From: Anopheles merus
Taxonomy: Eukaryota; Arthropoda; Insecta; Diptera; Culicidae
Direction of reading: 5' to 3'
Assembly: GCF_017562075.2 (NCBI RefSeq)
Contig: NC_054083.1
Coordinates: 13,122,107 to 13,186,106 of the forward strand
DNA length: 64,000 nt
The number at the start of each line of letters is the position of its first letter. The first letter of the stretch is position 1. A program made the position numbers and the translations under genes. This document shows, piece after piece, positions 55,239 through 64,000 of this stretch. The notes beneath the pieces were generated by a model. The model did no database searches. It was not told the DNA's origin and saw only the letters and a list, made by a program, of their open reading frames with translations.

Positions 55239-56458
55239 TTATTCTGTTCTTCGGCTGTTACTGTGTTATGAATAGGCGCTCGATTATTTTGCCAATTGCT
55301 ATTATTTCTATTTGATTGTACGTACTGATTTCTGTTGGAATAATTTTGTCGATTTGCATGCTGATTTCTGTTGTTGTTAGTGTTATTGTTGTTATATCTG
55401 AAGCTATTATTATTTCTGTTGTTGTTCTGTCCATATCTTGCGGGTGGGAACCTGGGTGGGATTTGTATCTGATATCTATTATTATTTGAGAATTTGTTGA
55501 ATTTGTTCCTTCCCTGGTAGTTGTTTCCATACTCTCTATTGTTCCTGGTAGCGTTTGAATATAGGATCTTTGTCTGATCATTCTTTCCCTTTTTCGTTCT
55601 ATCTTCTAGCTCCAACTTTACAGCTTGCTCTATTGCTTCATGCAAGGTTTCGAATTTACTTGATCTCATTATAATTTTGGTCTCGCCATCTTTAAGTCCA
55701 TAACTCAATGCACTGATTCCTGATTTAGTTGCCTTTTTTCTAGCTACTTCTGGCGCTATCTCTTCTGCAATGTATGCCTCTTCTAGTTGTTGCGTTAATT
55801 TTTCAATAACGCTTCCAAAATCTTCTATCGTTCCAGTCTGTTTAGTATTGTCCATTTTTGATACTACGATCTCTGGTGTTACCTTTATGCTGCACCTGTC
55901 TTGTAATTTGCTAACTATATCTTCAATTGAAGTTGGGGCTTCCCCTACTACAATTCGTGCTTTTCCTGTTAGACGTCCTAGTACCAGTTGTATTACTGTT
56001 TCTTTATTTTCTGGCTTTACTATTTTCTTTAATACATTTAAGTTTGACACCACACCTTTCAAATCCTTCTCATTACCATCATACTTTGATATGAGAGAAG
56101 TGGTGATTTTAATCAATTCCATAATGTCAGCCATTTTGTCAGGTTTCGTTTCTATTGTTATGTCAAATTGGTTCTCTGATAATGTTGTATTTAACGAATC
56201 TGGATGTCTTTCGAAATGTATTTTAATGCACTTATTTATCTCGTAATATAGGTGTCTACTCTTTTTAACTAAGGTTGTTAATATTTCGTCTTTAATGGAT
56301 GATTCGTGCTTTCGTAGAAGCTCTTGTATTTCGTCATATAATTCCTTAGTATTATTTCTTAGTGTGGTTAACGCGCAGAGCCTATAACATTTGTTTAGCT
56401 GTTTCACCTGATCATAAATTCTATCTAATATTTCTATTTTCTCGAATAGTTTTTGCAT
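55196..56458 (-). CDS. gag: gag of the gypsy element
   Basis: 420 codons from MQKLFEKIEILDRIYDQVKQ. The N-terminal half is helical and charged. The central part has VIQLVLGRLTGKARIVVGEA and IEDIVSKLQDRC, the capsid-like core of Ty3/gypsy gag. The C-terminal 130 residues are Asn/Arg/Gln-rich and basic, suited to RNA binding, with no CCHC knuckle visible. It ends NTLY about 40 bases past the slippery heptamer, overlapping pol. Confidence 0.85.
   Translation of the reverse strand: MQKLFEKIEILDRIYDQVKQLNKCYRLCALTTLRNNTKELYDEIQELLRKHESSIKDEILTTLVKKSRHLYYEINKCIKIHFERHPDSLNTTLSENQFDITIETKPDKMADIMELIKITTSLISKYDGNEKDLKGVVSNLNVLKKIVKPENKETVIQLVLGRLTGKARIVVGEAPTSIEDIVSKLQDRCSIKVTPEIVVSKMDNTKQTGTIEDFGSVIEKLTQQLEEAYIAEEIAPEVARKKATKSGISALSYGLKDGETKIIMRSSKFETLHEAIEQAVKLELEDRTKKGKNDQTKILYSNATRNNREYGNNYQGRNKFNKFSNNNRYQIQIPPRFPPARYGQNNNRNNNSFRYNNNNTNNNRNQHANRQNYSNRNQYVQSNRNNSNWQNNRAPIHNTVTAEEQNNFLGHSQVSENTLY
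55232..55238 (-). promoter_or_regulatory. -1 frameshift slippery heptamer
   Basis: Minus-strand T TTT TTA in gag frame (codons AAT TTT TTA GGC). The -1 frame is closed just upstream and open from here into protease, so the slip site is at the only useful place. T TTT TTA is an established retroviral-type slippery heptamer. Confidence 0.7.
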
Positions 56459-57277
56459 ATTTATGCAGCCTCATCAGTAAAATTGCATATTTACGTATGT
56501 AACCTTGTACCTTGTTTAAATACATAGCATGTATTTGTTATTGTTGCTGCTCATGGTGTAACGCTCGTTACCGGTGCTCGGTGTTTAATTGGTGCTTGAT
56601 GTGAAGTTGTAGGGTGTCATCAGTCGTCGCTCGATTTCTTGTCGTCTTCAACGTTGGGAACGGTTGTTCCATTCAATCACACTAGTCACATCTCGTATAC
56701 CGTAGTCTCGCCATTCATTCTATCACCTTTCAGATGAACATCACTTCTACATAGGTATTGCTTATGGTTTCACTGCACTGCTTCTCATTACTCATGACAT
56801 CATTATTTCCGTTTACTTTAGTTTTGGGGTTGATGCGATGTTCCTCACTTCAAGGTAGCTCTAGTTTGCAAACTGATCGCTTAAGGGTTTATTCATAATG
56901 TTGTTGCATTTTTGCACGTTGAGGAAGGTTGTCACAACACTTTTTTTTTACATAATTGCTTTATATCACACTATTTTCGCCCTTCAAACGGTTCATCACT
57001 TATATTTTCGATGAGTTGTCATTTTGTACACCACACTGTATTTGCTTTTGGTCGCTCATTCATAGCGATTGTTTTTTTTTATATGGGTCACTTGTGCCAG
57101 CTGCGTTGTTCAATACAAATTTGCACATTTGACACTTTTATCCGTCGTATACCGGTTATGGTCAAAAACGCACTTTTTTTTACACTATTTGATGCGTTAG
57201 CACGACACTGCTGTACGTTACCGTTGTACGTATCACAAATAATTTGTTTATACTTCTGCCCGCCGATTGCAGATTAA

Positions 57278-57291
57278 GGTCACGGTCGCCA
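57278..57291 (-). promoter_or_regulatory. Primer-binding site of the gypsy element
   Basis: Minus-strand TGGCGACCGTGACC immediately after the 5' LTR; a tRNA-complementary start of the type seen in mdg1/412 elements. Confidence 0.75.
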
Positions 57292-58084
57292 TGTAATGTG
57301 TTTGATGACTGTTACGGTTGCCATGTGGTATGTTTTGGGATAGTCACGGTATATTCGATTTTGGGACGGTTGCTATGTAGTAACTTTGAACTCGCGTTGG
57401 TCAGGGTGGCCTTCGTCATCGTTTGCCGAATTAAGTAGAACTGAGGTGGATACTGTTTCGAAGCGGACGTTCGACACTTGATCGTCCAGGCGATCATAGA
57501 AACCTTTAGGAGGTTTCCCTTACTGGAAACGTTGGAGTTTAGAGGCCTTACCTTGGGCAGGGGGACATATCTAAACTCTTTAAATGAGAACTCGATAGAT
57601 GTAGGATGGGCATAGTCCTATCCTGACAGTCCGAACGAATCTGACCTGCCATGATCGGAGTTGGTTTTATTTATACTCAAAAGAAGTTAAGGGTTTCTCA
57701 CATTTAGTTCCGGGTTGTATGTTGGAAAGTTATTGTTTTCACTAAGCTAGTTACGTTTGTCTTTTGTTGACAAGAATGATGGTTCTTGTCACTAAGTTCC
57801 TGTTTTGGGTTTAATGCTTATACTGTTCCTGCTTTGGGTTATAATGCATAAAATGTTCCTGCTTTGTTGTACGTTTCGGTTGGTTCTGTTAAGTGTGTCA
57901 CAATTGTTTTTATATGAACGGTGTGGCCTGAGCTCTTCCGGGTGTGTATGGTAGGATCTGATTTGCTGAGAGTTTTATAATGGATGTGTTACAATGGTGT
58001 GATTTGGCTTTCCAAAGTGTGTTACTATGTGTCTATGGCTGATAGTGTGTATTACAATATGTTCTGTATAGCAGATATGCTACA
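57292..58084 (-). repeat. 5' LTR of the gypsy element
   Basis: 793 bp, matching 50,731-51,523 almost completely. Confidence 0.9.
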
Positions 58085-58196
58085 CGGCGATGAACAAGAG
58101 TATACAGCTTATTTAGCAAAAAGAAGTGCTTTGAAGTCAGCTCCTTGGTGTGCTGATGGAAGTGTTTTTTTTAAAGAGGGAAGAGGAAGTTGGGAA

Positions 58197-58455
58197 TGAA
58201 CCCCCCCCCGAAATCTCTGTATCAATCCTCTGGGTGACCAGACGCTGTATGCAGGACAAGAGTCCCCACGCAGAAATTCCCCGATCAATCCCCGGGCCCA
58301 TGGAACCTGCCACACTCCTCTCCATTGGCCTCCATCCTAGGATTACAGCGGACCATGTAGTCGAATTTACCCCATAAGTGGGTGAACTGCTTTTAACTAA
58401 TACCTGGCATTTATAGGTACAATGGTTCACGTGATCTCGAAAGTTTATCTTTTGA
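58197..58455 (-). mobile_element. Debris: poly-G element fragment and LINE 1-like RT fragment
   Basis: 58,197-58,260 (minus) matches the left end of the poly-G element at 27,792, including a G run. 58,385-58,455 matches a piece of LINE 1 ORF2 near 20,360-20,440 (phrases such as CTTTTAACTAATA and CTCGAAAGTTTA). Both are short and non-functional. Confidence 0.6.
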
Positions 58456-58848
58456 TCAACTAATCAATTTCAATTCCATCAATCAATTTTCATCTAATCT
58501 CTTCGACGGAACAACAAGTGCTTAGTTTGTGCTCCGTACTTCTCCAGTTATTTTCAGTTGAACTTCGTAGTTTCTCGGTGATTGTGAACTGGCTTCAATT
58601 AGTTAAGCGCCGCTCTTGCCGCTCTTGCCGCTCTTGTACATACCGATACCGGTGATATCACAGCATCCTGCTTAAACGAAATTTCATCAGCTGATATCGC
58701 ATTCTTTGATCGCATCTTTGGCCATCGAACATCAGACATCCAGTTGCATTACGCACACTAAGACTCATAATTATCTGCAAGTCAGCTCATCATTTACGCC
58801 AACACCATTGTCTCACTTACACCAGCCAGTGATATAAAATACACAATC
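58456..58848. other. Probable 5' UTR of a CR1-like LINE
   Basis: Non-coding sequence leading directly to the ATG at 58,849; contains a short triplicated GCCGCTCTT near 58,612. No other feature seen. Confidence 0.4.
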
Positions 58849-59430
58849 ATGAGTGACACATGCAAAAAGTGTTTACTCCTCATTGCTGGTGAAAGCATAA
58901 AATGTTGTGGTAATTCGGAGTTGTCTACATGTAAAGTTGCTTTTCATCCAAGGTGCCTTAACATTACGAATGCATGTAGTAAAGAATTGTTCAGCAACAG
59001 CGGTCTCAGATGGATATGCACACAGTGCCGTGAAAGCAAATCTACCTGTATTAGTGCAATAGCCCAACTCCTACAAAACTTCAAAGAAGACATAGTAAAA
59101 GAAGTAGACAAGCGATTCAGTGATCACATATACACCGACATTATTACGGCGTTACAATCAAATACCAATTCGTCTAATTCATCAGGTTGTCCTACTGATC
59201 TACAAAAACAAAACATAGTTGAATGTAGTGAAAATCGTCCAAATCATGTTTTGAGTGAGAATTTAAGCTCCACAATCACAAACACAATTTCATCACCACC
59301 CCGAGTGTCCAACCAAGCAAATTCGCTCACTAACACTAATGCCCAGTCCGCTCAGCATCCCAGCTTAGTCGTCATATCATCGATAGTAGTTATTCCGCCC
59401 CCAAGTATGGAACATTCTGCGCTAGATTAA
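58849..59430 (+). CDS. CR1-like LINE ORF1 with PHD-like finger
   Basis: 193 codons from MSDTCKKCLLLIAGESIKCC. The first ~65 residues form a PHD-like zinc finger: C-x2-C, KCC, C-x4-FHPRC, then WICTQC. An acidic helical stretch (LLQNFKEDIVKEVDKRF) and a Ser/Asn-rich tail follow. This order is typical of ORF1 from CR1-clade LINEs (T1 and Q in Anopheles). Typical ORF1 proteins are longer; here it ends shortly before the BEL LTR, which probably truncated the element. No ORF2 follows. Confidence 0.65.
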   Translation: MSDTCKKCLLLIAGESIKCCGNSELSTCKVAFHPRCLNITNACSKELFSNSGLRWICTQCRESKSTCISAIAQLLQNFKEDIVKEVDKRFSDHIYTDIITALQSNTNSSNSSGCPTDLQKQNIVECSENRPNHVLSENLSSTITNTISSPPRVSNQANSLTNTNAQSAQHPSLVVISSIVVIPPPSMEHSALD

Positions 59431-59456
59431 TTGAAAACAAGGATAGCAAAAACCCG

Positions 59457-59698
59457 TGTTGACGCTTCGCTTGGATGTCAAATGATAACTTGACGAAAGT
59501 GAGTTTCGTCAAGTGAGAATGAGCACGGTAGGAAATGATGAGTAGCGGGTGAGTTGCCACTCGCGTGAGTGGCAATCATAGAAAAATTATAAATAGGGCA
59601 ACATAATGAATACACTTTCTCTTGCACTTTGGAAATTCAACACACAGCGGTAAATATTCAGCCCACGCAAAATCATCCGAAACATACGCGATTGTTCA
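59457..59698 (+). repeat. 5' LTR of BEL/Pao element 2
   Basis: About 242 bp from TGTTGACGCTTCGC to ATTGTTCA, with a TATA-like TTATAAATAG near 59,588. The primer-binding site follows directly. The 3' LTR is beyond the window, so the exact left edge is not confirmed by a pair. Confidence 0.65.
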
Positions 59699-59718
59699 TG
59701 GTGCCGTGACCAGGATTG
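59699..59718 (+). promoter_or_regulatory. Primer-binding site of BEL/Pao element 2
   Basis: TGGTGCCGTGACCAGGATTG directly after the LTR end; a BEL/Pao-type sequence. Confidence 0.75.
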
Positions 59719-59877
59719 TGCGAATATCTGGTTTTTAAATCGCAAGTTTCGATAATTGCATCGGGGTTTCGTTTTACCGCTTGTGCCACACACTTTTTGG
59801 ATTGCCGCAAACTTACAGCTGATTTTGCCGCATCACGCAAGTCACTGTAATCGCAAACACCCACATCCACTAACATA

Positions 59878-62800
59878 ATGGCCACACCGCCCGTTGTTTT
59901 GGCGTCCCGGCGGACTGTTTTATTGGGAATTCTCTCGCGATACGAGAAATTCATTAAGGATTTCGTCCCTGAACGGGATCAAGTAGAGGTGGAAATACGC
60001 GTTAAAAGGTTCGATAAGCTGTGTGCGGATTTGGAAGCTGTGCAGCAACAATTGGAAGATTCTGCCGACACTCCGGAAGAAGTGTCGCAAAATGCTACAC
60101 TCAGAGAAAGTTTTGAGGATAGATTAATTCTTGTGCAATCCCAGCTGCAAGCAAGGTTACCAAAAGAGCAGTTTCAAAATGCCCAATCGAGTACCGGAGC
60201 GAATCCGTTAAAGGGCATCAAACTTCCTACCATTGCGCTGCCTGAATTCACGGGGGACTATATGCAATGGTTGACATTCCGCGATACGTTTGAGTGCTTA
60301 ATTCATAATAATATGGATTTACCGGCCATTCAAAAATTTCACTATTTGCGCGCCGCGGTTAAAGGAGAAGCTGCTCAAGTGATAGAATCAATCACCATAA
60401 GCGCAGCTAATTATGATTTAGCATGGAACACTCTAACGGAGCGATACTCGAATGAATACCTCCTGAAAAAACGCCATTTGCAAGCAATGTTTGCCATCCC
60501 AGCTGTACAGAAGGAAAGCGTTGCAACATTGCACCACCTTGTAGATGAATTTGAGAGACACACAAAGATTTTGCAACACTTAGGAGAAGAAACAAATACA
60601 TGGGGTAGCATTCTCGAGCATTTGCTATGCACTAAACTTCCGATAATTACTTTACGCGATTGGGAGGAGCAAGCCTCAAGCAATAACGATCCCAGTTACG
60701 ACAGTTTGATTTCGTTCTTGCACCGTCGTATGCGTGTATTAGAGACGTTGCTTGTCAACAACTGTCATACGTCTCAGGGTAACGACCTAGCTCCCGTACG
60801 GAGAATGACCGTTCTTCGCCAAGCCAGTTTTGCTTCCACATCGCATGAAATGCCGAATTGCATGCTATGCAACTCCGCGCACAACCTTCTGAAATGTCCG
60901 CGTTTCGAGCGGATGGACCCGAAGGAACGCCATCGGTTTGCTATGACCTCGCGTTTGTGCTTAAATTGTTTACGCGATAATCATATGGCTCGAGATTGTC
61001 CATCACAGTACAAATGCCGTTACTGTAATGCCGCACACCACACAAAATTGCACTACGCACATAACAGCCAAGCTTCCACTACACCACAGCATCACGCTCA
61101 CCATAACCCAAATTTCACTGCACCTCAGCAACACACACACAACACCACTAGCGATCACACAGCCACAAACAATACACAACGCACATTTGCAGCAGCATTG
61201 CAGCATGCACCCGAACAAGTCATACTGCAAACTGCTATGATAAATATCATAGACGATTTCGGAATAGCACATCCTGCGCGGGCGCTGTTGGACAGCGCAT
61301 CGCAACCGAATCTAATAAGCGATCGACTCGCTCATCGCTTACGGCTGAAGAAAAGTAATGTGAACATTACCGTCATTGGAGCAGGACAAGCTACAAAGAC
61401 AGTACGGGAGTCCGTACAGGCACAGATTGTCTCTCGATCCAGTTCGTTCACTGTGAACACTGAGTTGTTGATTGTTGACAATTTGATTGCAAATCTACCA
61501 ACGCGCGACATAGACATCAGCGATTGGAAGATACCACCTGGTTTCGCTTTAGCAGACCCTCTGTTCAACAAAGCTGCTCCTGTAGACCTCATTCTTGGTG
61601 CTCGTCATTACCACACTTTCTTTGAGAATGCAACTCAGTTCCGTCCTGCACCTCATCAGCCCGTGATGATAGACAGCGTTTTCGGCTGGGTAATGACTGG
61701 TCCAACTGGCAGTGACAATTCTTCACCTAAAACCGATCCCACCGCATCATATACAATCGTCTGTATGGCATCCTTGGAGGATTCGTTACAAAGATTTTGG
61801 CAATTAGAAAATTTAACCATGAATGATGGATACTCACCAGACGAACGACATTGTGAATCGTTCTATAAGCATACCACCAAACGTGACGATAGTGGTAGAT
61901 ATATTGTTCGCCTACCGAAACAGCCCGACTTTGATGCAAAGCTCGGCCTTTCTAGACCTCAGGCCATTCGTCGTTTTGAGCTTCTCGAGCGGAGATTGGA
62001 ACGAGATCCAGCACTTCGAGAAGCGTACCAAGACTTTATGAAGGAGTACTTAGCACTGGGTCACATGTCTCCTATAAGCACTGATTGTGATGATACAGCT
62101 GCTTATTATTTACCACACCATCCAGTTTTTAAAGCGTCAAGTACCACCACAAAGGTCAGAGTAGTTTTTGATGGCTCGGCTAAAACGTCAACTGGCTTTT
62201 CGCTGAATGAAACTCTGCGGGTTGGACCCATAGTTCAGGATGAACTCATCGATATTATTTTGCGTTTCCGCACCTATAAGATTGCTGTCGTAGCTGATAT
62301 CGCCAAAATGTATCGACAAATTGTGCTGCATCCGGATGATCGACGATTGGTTCGCATTTTCTTCCGTTTCTCACCGCAATCGCCGATTGAATTGTACGAG
62401 CTGAATACTGTGACATATGGTTTGTCTCCATCATCGTTCTTGGCCACTCGTACATTGCTGCAGCTTGCGGAAGATGAAGGTGCTGACTTTCCACTAGCTT
62501 CACCCGCACTGAGACACAATTTTTATGTAGACGACTTCATTGGCGGAGCTAACAGCGTGAGTGAAGCTCGCGAGCTTCGTCAGCAACTTTCCGAGTTACT
62601 CTCCAAGGGCGGGTTTGAACTCCGGAAGTGGACATCCAACTGTTTAGGCGTACTAAGTGGTTTACCAGCAGAGCATATCGGTACACAGTCATCACTGCAG
62701 TTTGTGCCGAACGAGACTGTGAAGGCACTTGGTATCGCATGGAAGCCCGAACTAGATGTTTTGTGCTTTGAGTCGACTGCAATAATGGAAACCGCCAACC

Positions 62801-64000
62801 TCACCATGCGATCCATATTGTCAAACATTGCTCGAATGTTTGATCCACTTGGATTGATCGCTCCAGTCATCATACGCGCGAAATTGCTAATGCAGGAGTT
62901 GTGGCTGCAGAAAATCGGATGGGACGATCCGGTCCCTGTACACATCTGTAACAAATGGAAATCGGTTACTGACGACTGGAAGGATTTGGAAAGCTTCAAA
63001 AGCGAACGGTATGTGCTCTTACCTAACTCTAAAATACAGTTCCATACATTTGCAGACGCGTCAGAAGTTGCTTATGGTGCCTGCATTTATGCGCGCTGTG
63101 AGGACCAGCAGGGACGAGTACGAGTCAGCCTGCTCGCGTCGAAATCGCGTGTAGCTCCACTAAAACGAGTTACATTACCAAGATTGGAGCTCTGCGCGGC
63201 CGTGTTAGGAGCACATCTTCATCATCGTGTTAGACGCGCTATGGGAATCGACACAACCGAATCGTTTTTCTGGTCGGATTCGACGGTAACGCTAAACTGG
63301 ATAGCGTCTCCACCCAACACCTGGAAAACATTCGTGGCGAATCGTGTTGCTGAGATCCAGAACTATTCGCACCCTCGTCAATGGAAACACATTCCCGGTT
63401 CATCGAATCCCGCCGATCTGGTGTCTCGAGGGATGTCAGCAGCTGAAATGCTAAAAGGATCGATTTGGAGCTGTGGTCCTGAATGGTTGGCGCTATCCCC
63501 CTCCAAATGGCCAATGTCAAATCCATCACTGACTGCTGAAACGGATATGGAAATTCGTCAGGTGAGTGCTGTAGTTGCAAGTATACAAACCACTCACCAT
63601 TGGTTCAATTTGTCGTCGTCCTACACCAAATTGGTACATATAATTGCATACTGCACACGTTTCATACACAACACAAAACACAAGACACGTACACTACAGT
63701 CATCACAAGTTACCTCAGCAGCATTACCGATCACCCCTGAGGCTATAGAAGCAGCTAAAATCGTGCTTTGTAAACTGGCACAAGAGCACGAGTTTTCATC
63801 AGAGATCCAACTGCTGAAAAAGGGAGAAATGGTACGAAAACAATCACCTCTACGGCGATTGAATCCGTTTCTCGACAACGATGGAATATTACGAGTAGGA
63901 GGCCGCTTGAAACTTGCACAGCTACCGTACCAGTTCAAGCATCCCATCCTGCTTCCCAAAAACCATCAGCTGGCTCATCTCATCGCGGTGCACATACATG
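59878..64000 (+). CDS. BEL/Pao gag-pol polyprotein, open to the window edge
   Basis: From the ATG at 59,878 (MATPPVVLASRRTVLLGILS) I read 1,374 codons without a stop. Gag: DUF1759-like core near residues 120-260 (FTGDYMQWLTFRDTF, YLRAAVKGEAAQVI). Zinc knuckles lie near residues 329-392 (CMLCNSAHNLLKC, CLNCLRDNHMARDC, CRYCNAAHHTKLH). The protease site is near 473 (LLDSAS, with Ala where Gly is usual in DSG/DTG). RT: VVFDGSAKTSTG near 763 and the catalytic YVDD (YVDDFIGG) near 883. RNase H: TFADASEVAYGACIY near 1058, LPRLELCAAVLGA near 1100, FWSDST near 1131 and NPADLVSRG near 1175. The integrase zinc domain starts near 1357 (HPILLPKNHQLAHLI). Single-frame gag-pol is normal for BEL/Pao. The integrase core lies outside. 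Confidence 0.92.
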   Translation, partial: MATPPVVLASRRTVLLGILSRYEKFIKDFVPERDQVEVEIRVKRFDKLCADLEAVQQQLEDSADTPEEVSQNATLRESFEDRLILVQSQLQARLPKEQFQNAQSSTGANPLKGIKLPTIALPEFTGDYMQWLTFRDTFECLIHNNMDLPAIQKFHYLRAAVKGEAAQVIESITISAANYDLAWNTLTERYSNEYLLKKRHLQAMFAIPAVQKESVATLHHLVDEFERHTKILQHLGEETNTWGSILEHLLCTKLPIITLRDWEEQASSNNDPSYDSLISFLHRRMRVLETLLVNNCHTSQGNDLAPVRRMTVLRQASFASTSHEMPNCMLCNSAHNLLKCPRFERMDPKERHRFAMTSRLCLNCLRDNHMARDCPSQYKCRYCNAAHHTKLHYAHNSQASTTPQHHAHHNPNFTAPQQHTHNTTSDHTATNNTQRTFAAALQHAPEQVILQTAMINIIDDFGIAHPARALLDSASQPNLISDRLAHRLRLKKSNVNITVIGAGQATKTVRESVQAQIVSRSSSFTVNTELLIVDNLIANLPTRDIDISDWKIPPGFALADPLFNKAAPVDLILGARHYHTFFENATQFRPAPHQPVMIDSVFGWVMTGPTGSDNSSPKTDPTASYTIVCMASLEDSLQRFWQLENLTMNDGYSPDERHCESFYKHTTKRDDSGRYIVRLPKQPDFDAKLGLSRPQAIRRFELLERRLERDPALREAYQDFMKEYLALGHMSPISTDCDDTAAYYLPHHPVFKASSTTTKVRVVFDGSAKTSTGFSLNETLRVGPIVQDELIDIILRFRTYKIAVVADIAKMYRQIVLHPDDRRLVRIFFRFSPQSPIELYELNTVTYGLSPSSFLATRTLLQLAEDEGADFPLASPALRHNFYVDDFIGGANSVSEARELRQQLSELLSKGGFELRKWTSNCLGVLSGLPAEHIGTQSSLQFVPNETVKALGIAWKPELDVLCFESTAIMETANLTMRSILSNIARMFDPLGLIAPVIIRAKLLMQELWLQKIGWDDPVPVHICNKWKSVTDDWKDLESFKSERYVLLPNSKIQFHTFADASEVAYGACIYARCEDQQGRVRVSLLASKSRVAPLKRVTLPRLELCAAVLGAHLHHRVRRAMGIDTTESFFWSDSTVTLNWIASPPNTWKTFVANRVAEIQNYSHPRQWKHIPGSSNPADLVSRGMSAAEMLKGSIWSCGPEWLALSPSKWPMSNPSLTAETDMEIRQVSAVVASIQTTHHWFNLSSSYTKLVHIIAYCTRFIHNTKHKTRTLQSSQVTSAALPITPEAIEAAKIVLCKLAQEHEFSSEIQLLKKGEMVRKQSPLRRLNPFLDNDGILRVGGRLKLAQLPYQFKHPILLPKNHQLAHLIAVHIH

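Larger units (their letters stand above)
50731..58084 (-). mobile_element. Complete Ty3/gypsy LTR retrotransposon
   Basis: 7,354 bp on the minus strand, with 793-bp LTRs at both ends, a 4-bp target duplication CGGC (50,727-50,730; 58,085-58,088), primer-binding site, gag, -1 pol and a polypurine tract. There is no envelope frame: pol ends 47 bases before the 3' LTR. The primer site and the gag/pol layout resemble the mdg1/412 group (from memory). All frames are open and the LTRs differ at only a few positions, so the copy is recent and may be active. Confidence 0.9.

Overview
The window is eukaryotic and insect-like. Intact replication-type histone H4 and H3 genes end in the animal histone stem-loop instead of a poly(A) signal. 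Most of the rest is transposable elements. The tRNA-headed SINEs, Jockey-like and CR1-like LINEs, BEL/Pao and Ty3/gypsy elements, and a gambol-like DD34E transposon together point to a mosquito, most probably Anopheles. That assignment is inference from family resemblance; no search was run.

Layout. 1-3.6 kb is intergenic with many microsatellites. 3.6-10.6 kb is a nest of short DNA transposons. Three unnamed families (ends CCCTACC, CCCAAG and AGGCC) are inserted in one another and in themselves, and one insertion is proven by its empty site to duplicate TA. 11.3-12.8 kb carries an intact chimeric gene: a transposase DNA-binding domain joined to the C-terminal zinc knuckles and tail of a LINE ORF1, preceded by a predicted 79-nt 5' UTR intron. 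14.7-18.8 kb holds H4 (minus) and H3 (plus), divergent, with a pogo-like TA element between them. 20.0-36 kb is a minus-strand stack of three decayed Jockey-like LINEs. LINE 2 carries a poly-G element and a SINE. LINE 3 sits in a BEL/Pao remnant and is itself split by a hAT-like element with a perfect 8-bp target duplication. 37-40.6 kb holds unrecognised Arg-rich frames, LINE 3' debris and a 10-bp minisatellite.

40.6-45.9 kb is a 5.3-kb foldback structure flanked by TA. Its core is a 3.7-kb DD34E transposon sitting exactly on the symmetry axis of an outer palindrome. The core has about 1.1-kb inverted repeats, a transposase with a single in-frame stop, and an unrelated ORF with a signal-peptide-like start. 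The structure lies in ORF1 of a fourth, plus-strand LINE (about 40.5-50.5 kb). That LINE also took a gag-only Mag-like LTR element (46.9-48.9 kb) and two SINEs. 50.7-58.1 kb is a complete, young-looking Ty3/gypsy element (minus) with 793-bp LTRs, gag, a -1 slippery heptamer and an open pol. 58.8-59.4 kb is a CR1-like ORF1, and 59.5 kb to the window end is a BEL/Pao element whose single gag-pol frame is open for 1,374 codons.

The parts most likely to be new are the transposase-LINE chimeric gene (11,394-12,305) and the foldback DD34E element. They are linked: the chimera's N-terminal half is homologous to the DD34E transposase DNA-binding region, both carry a short predicted intron ending 5 nt before the ATG, and the chimera's C-terminal half matches ORF1 of the LINE at 20-24 kb.
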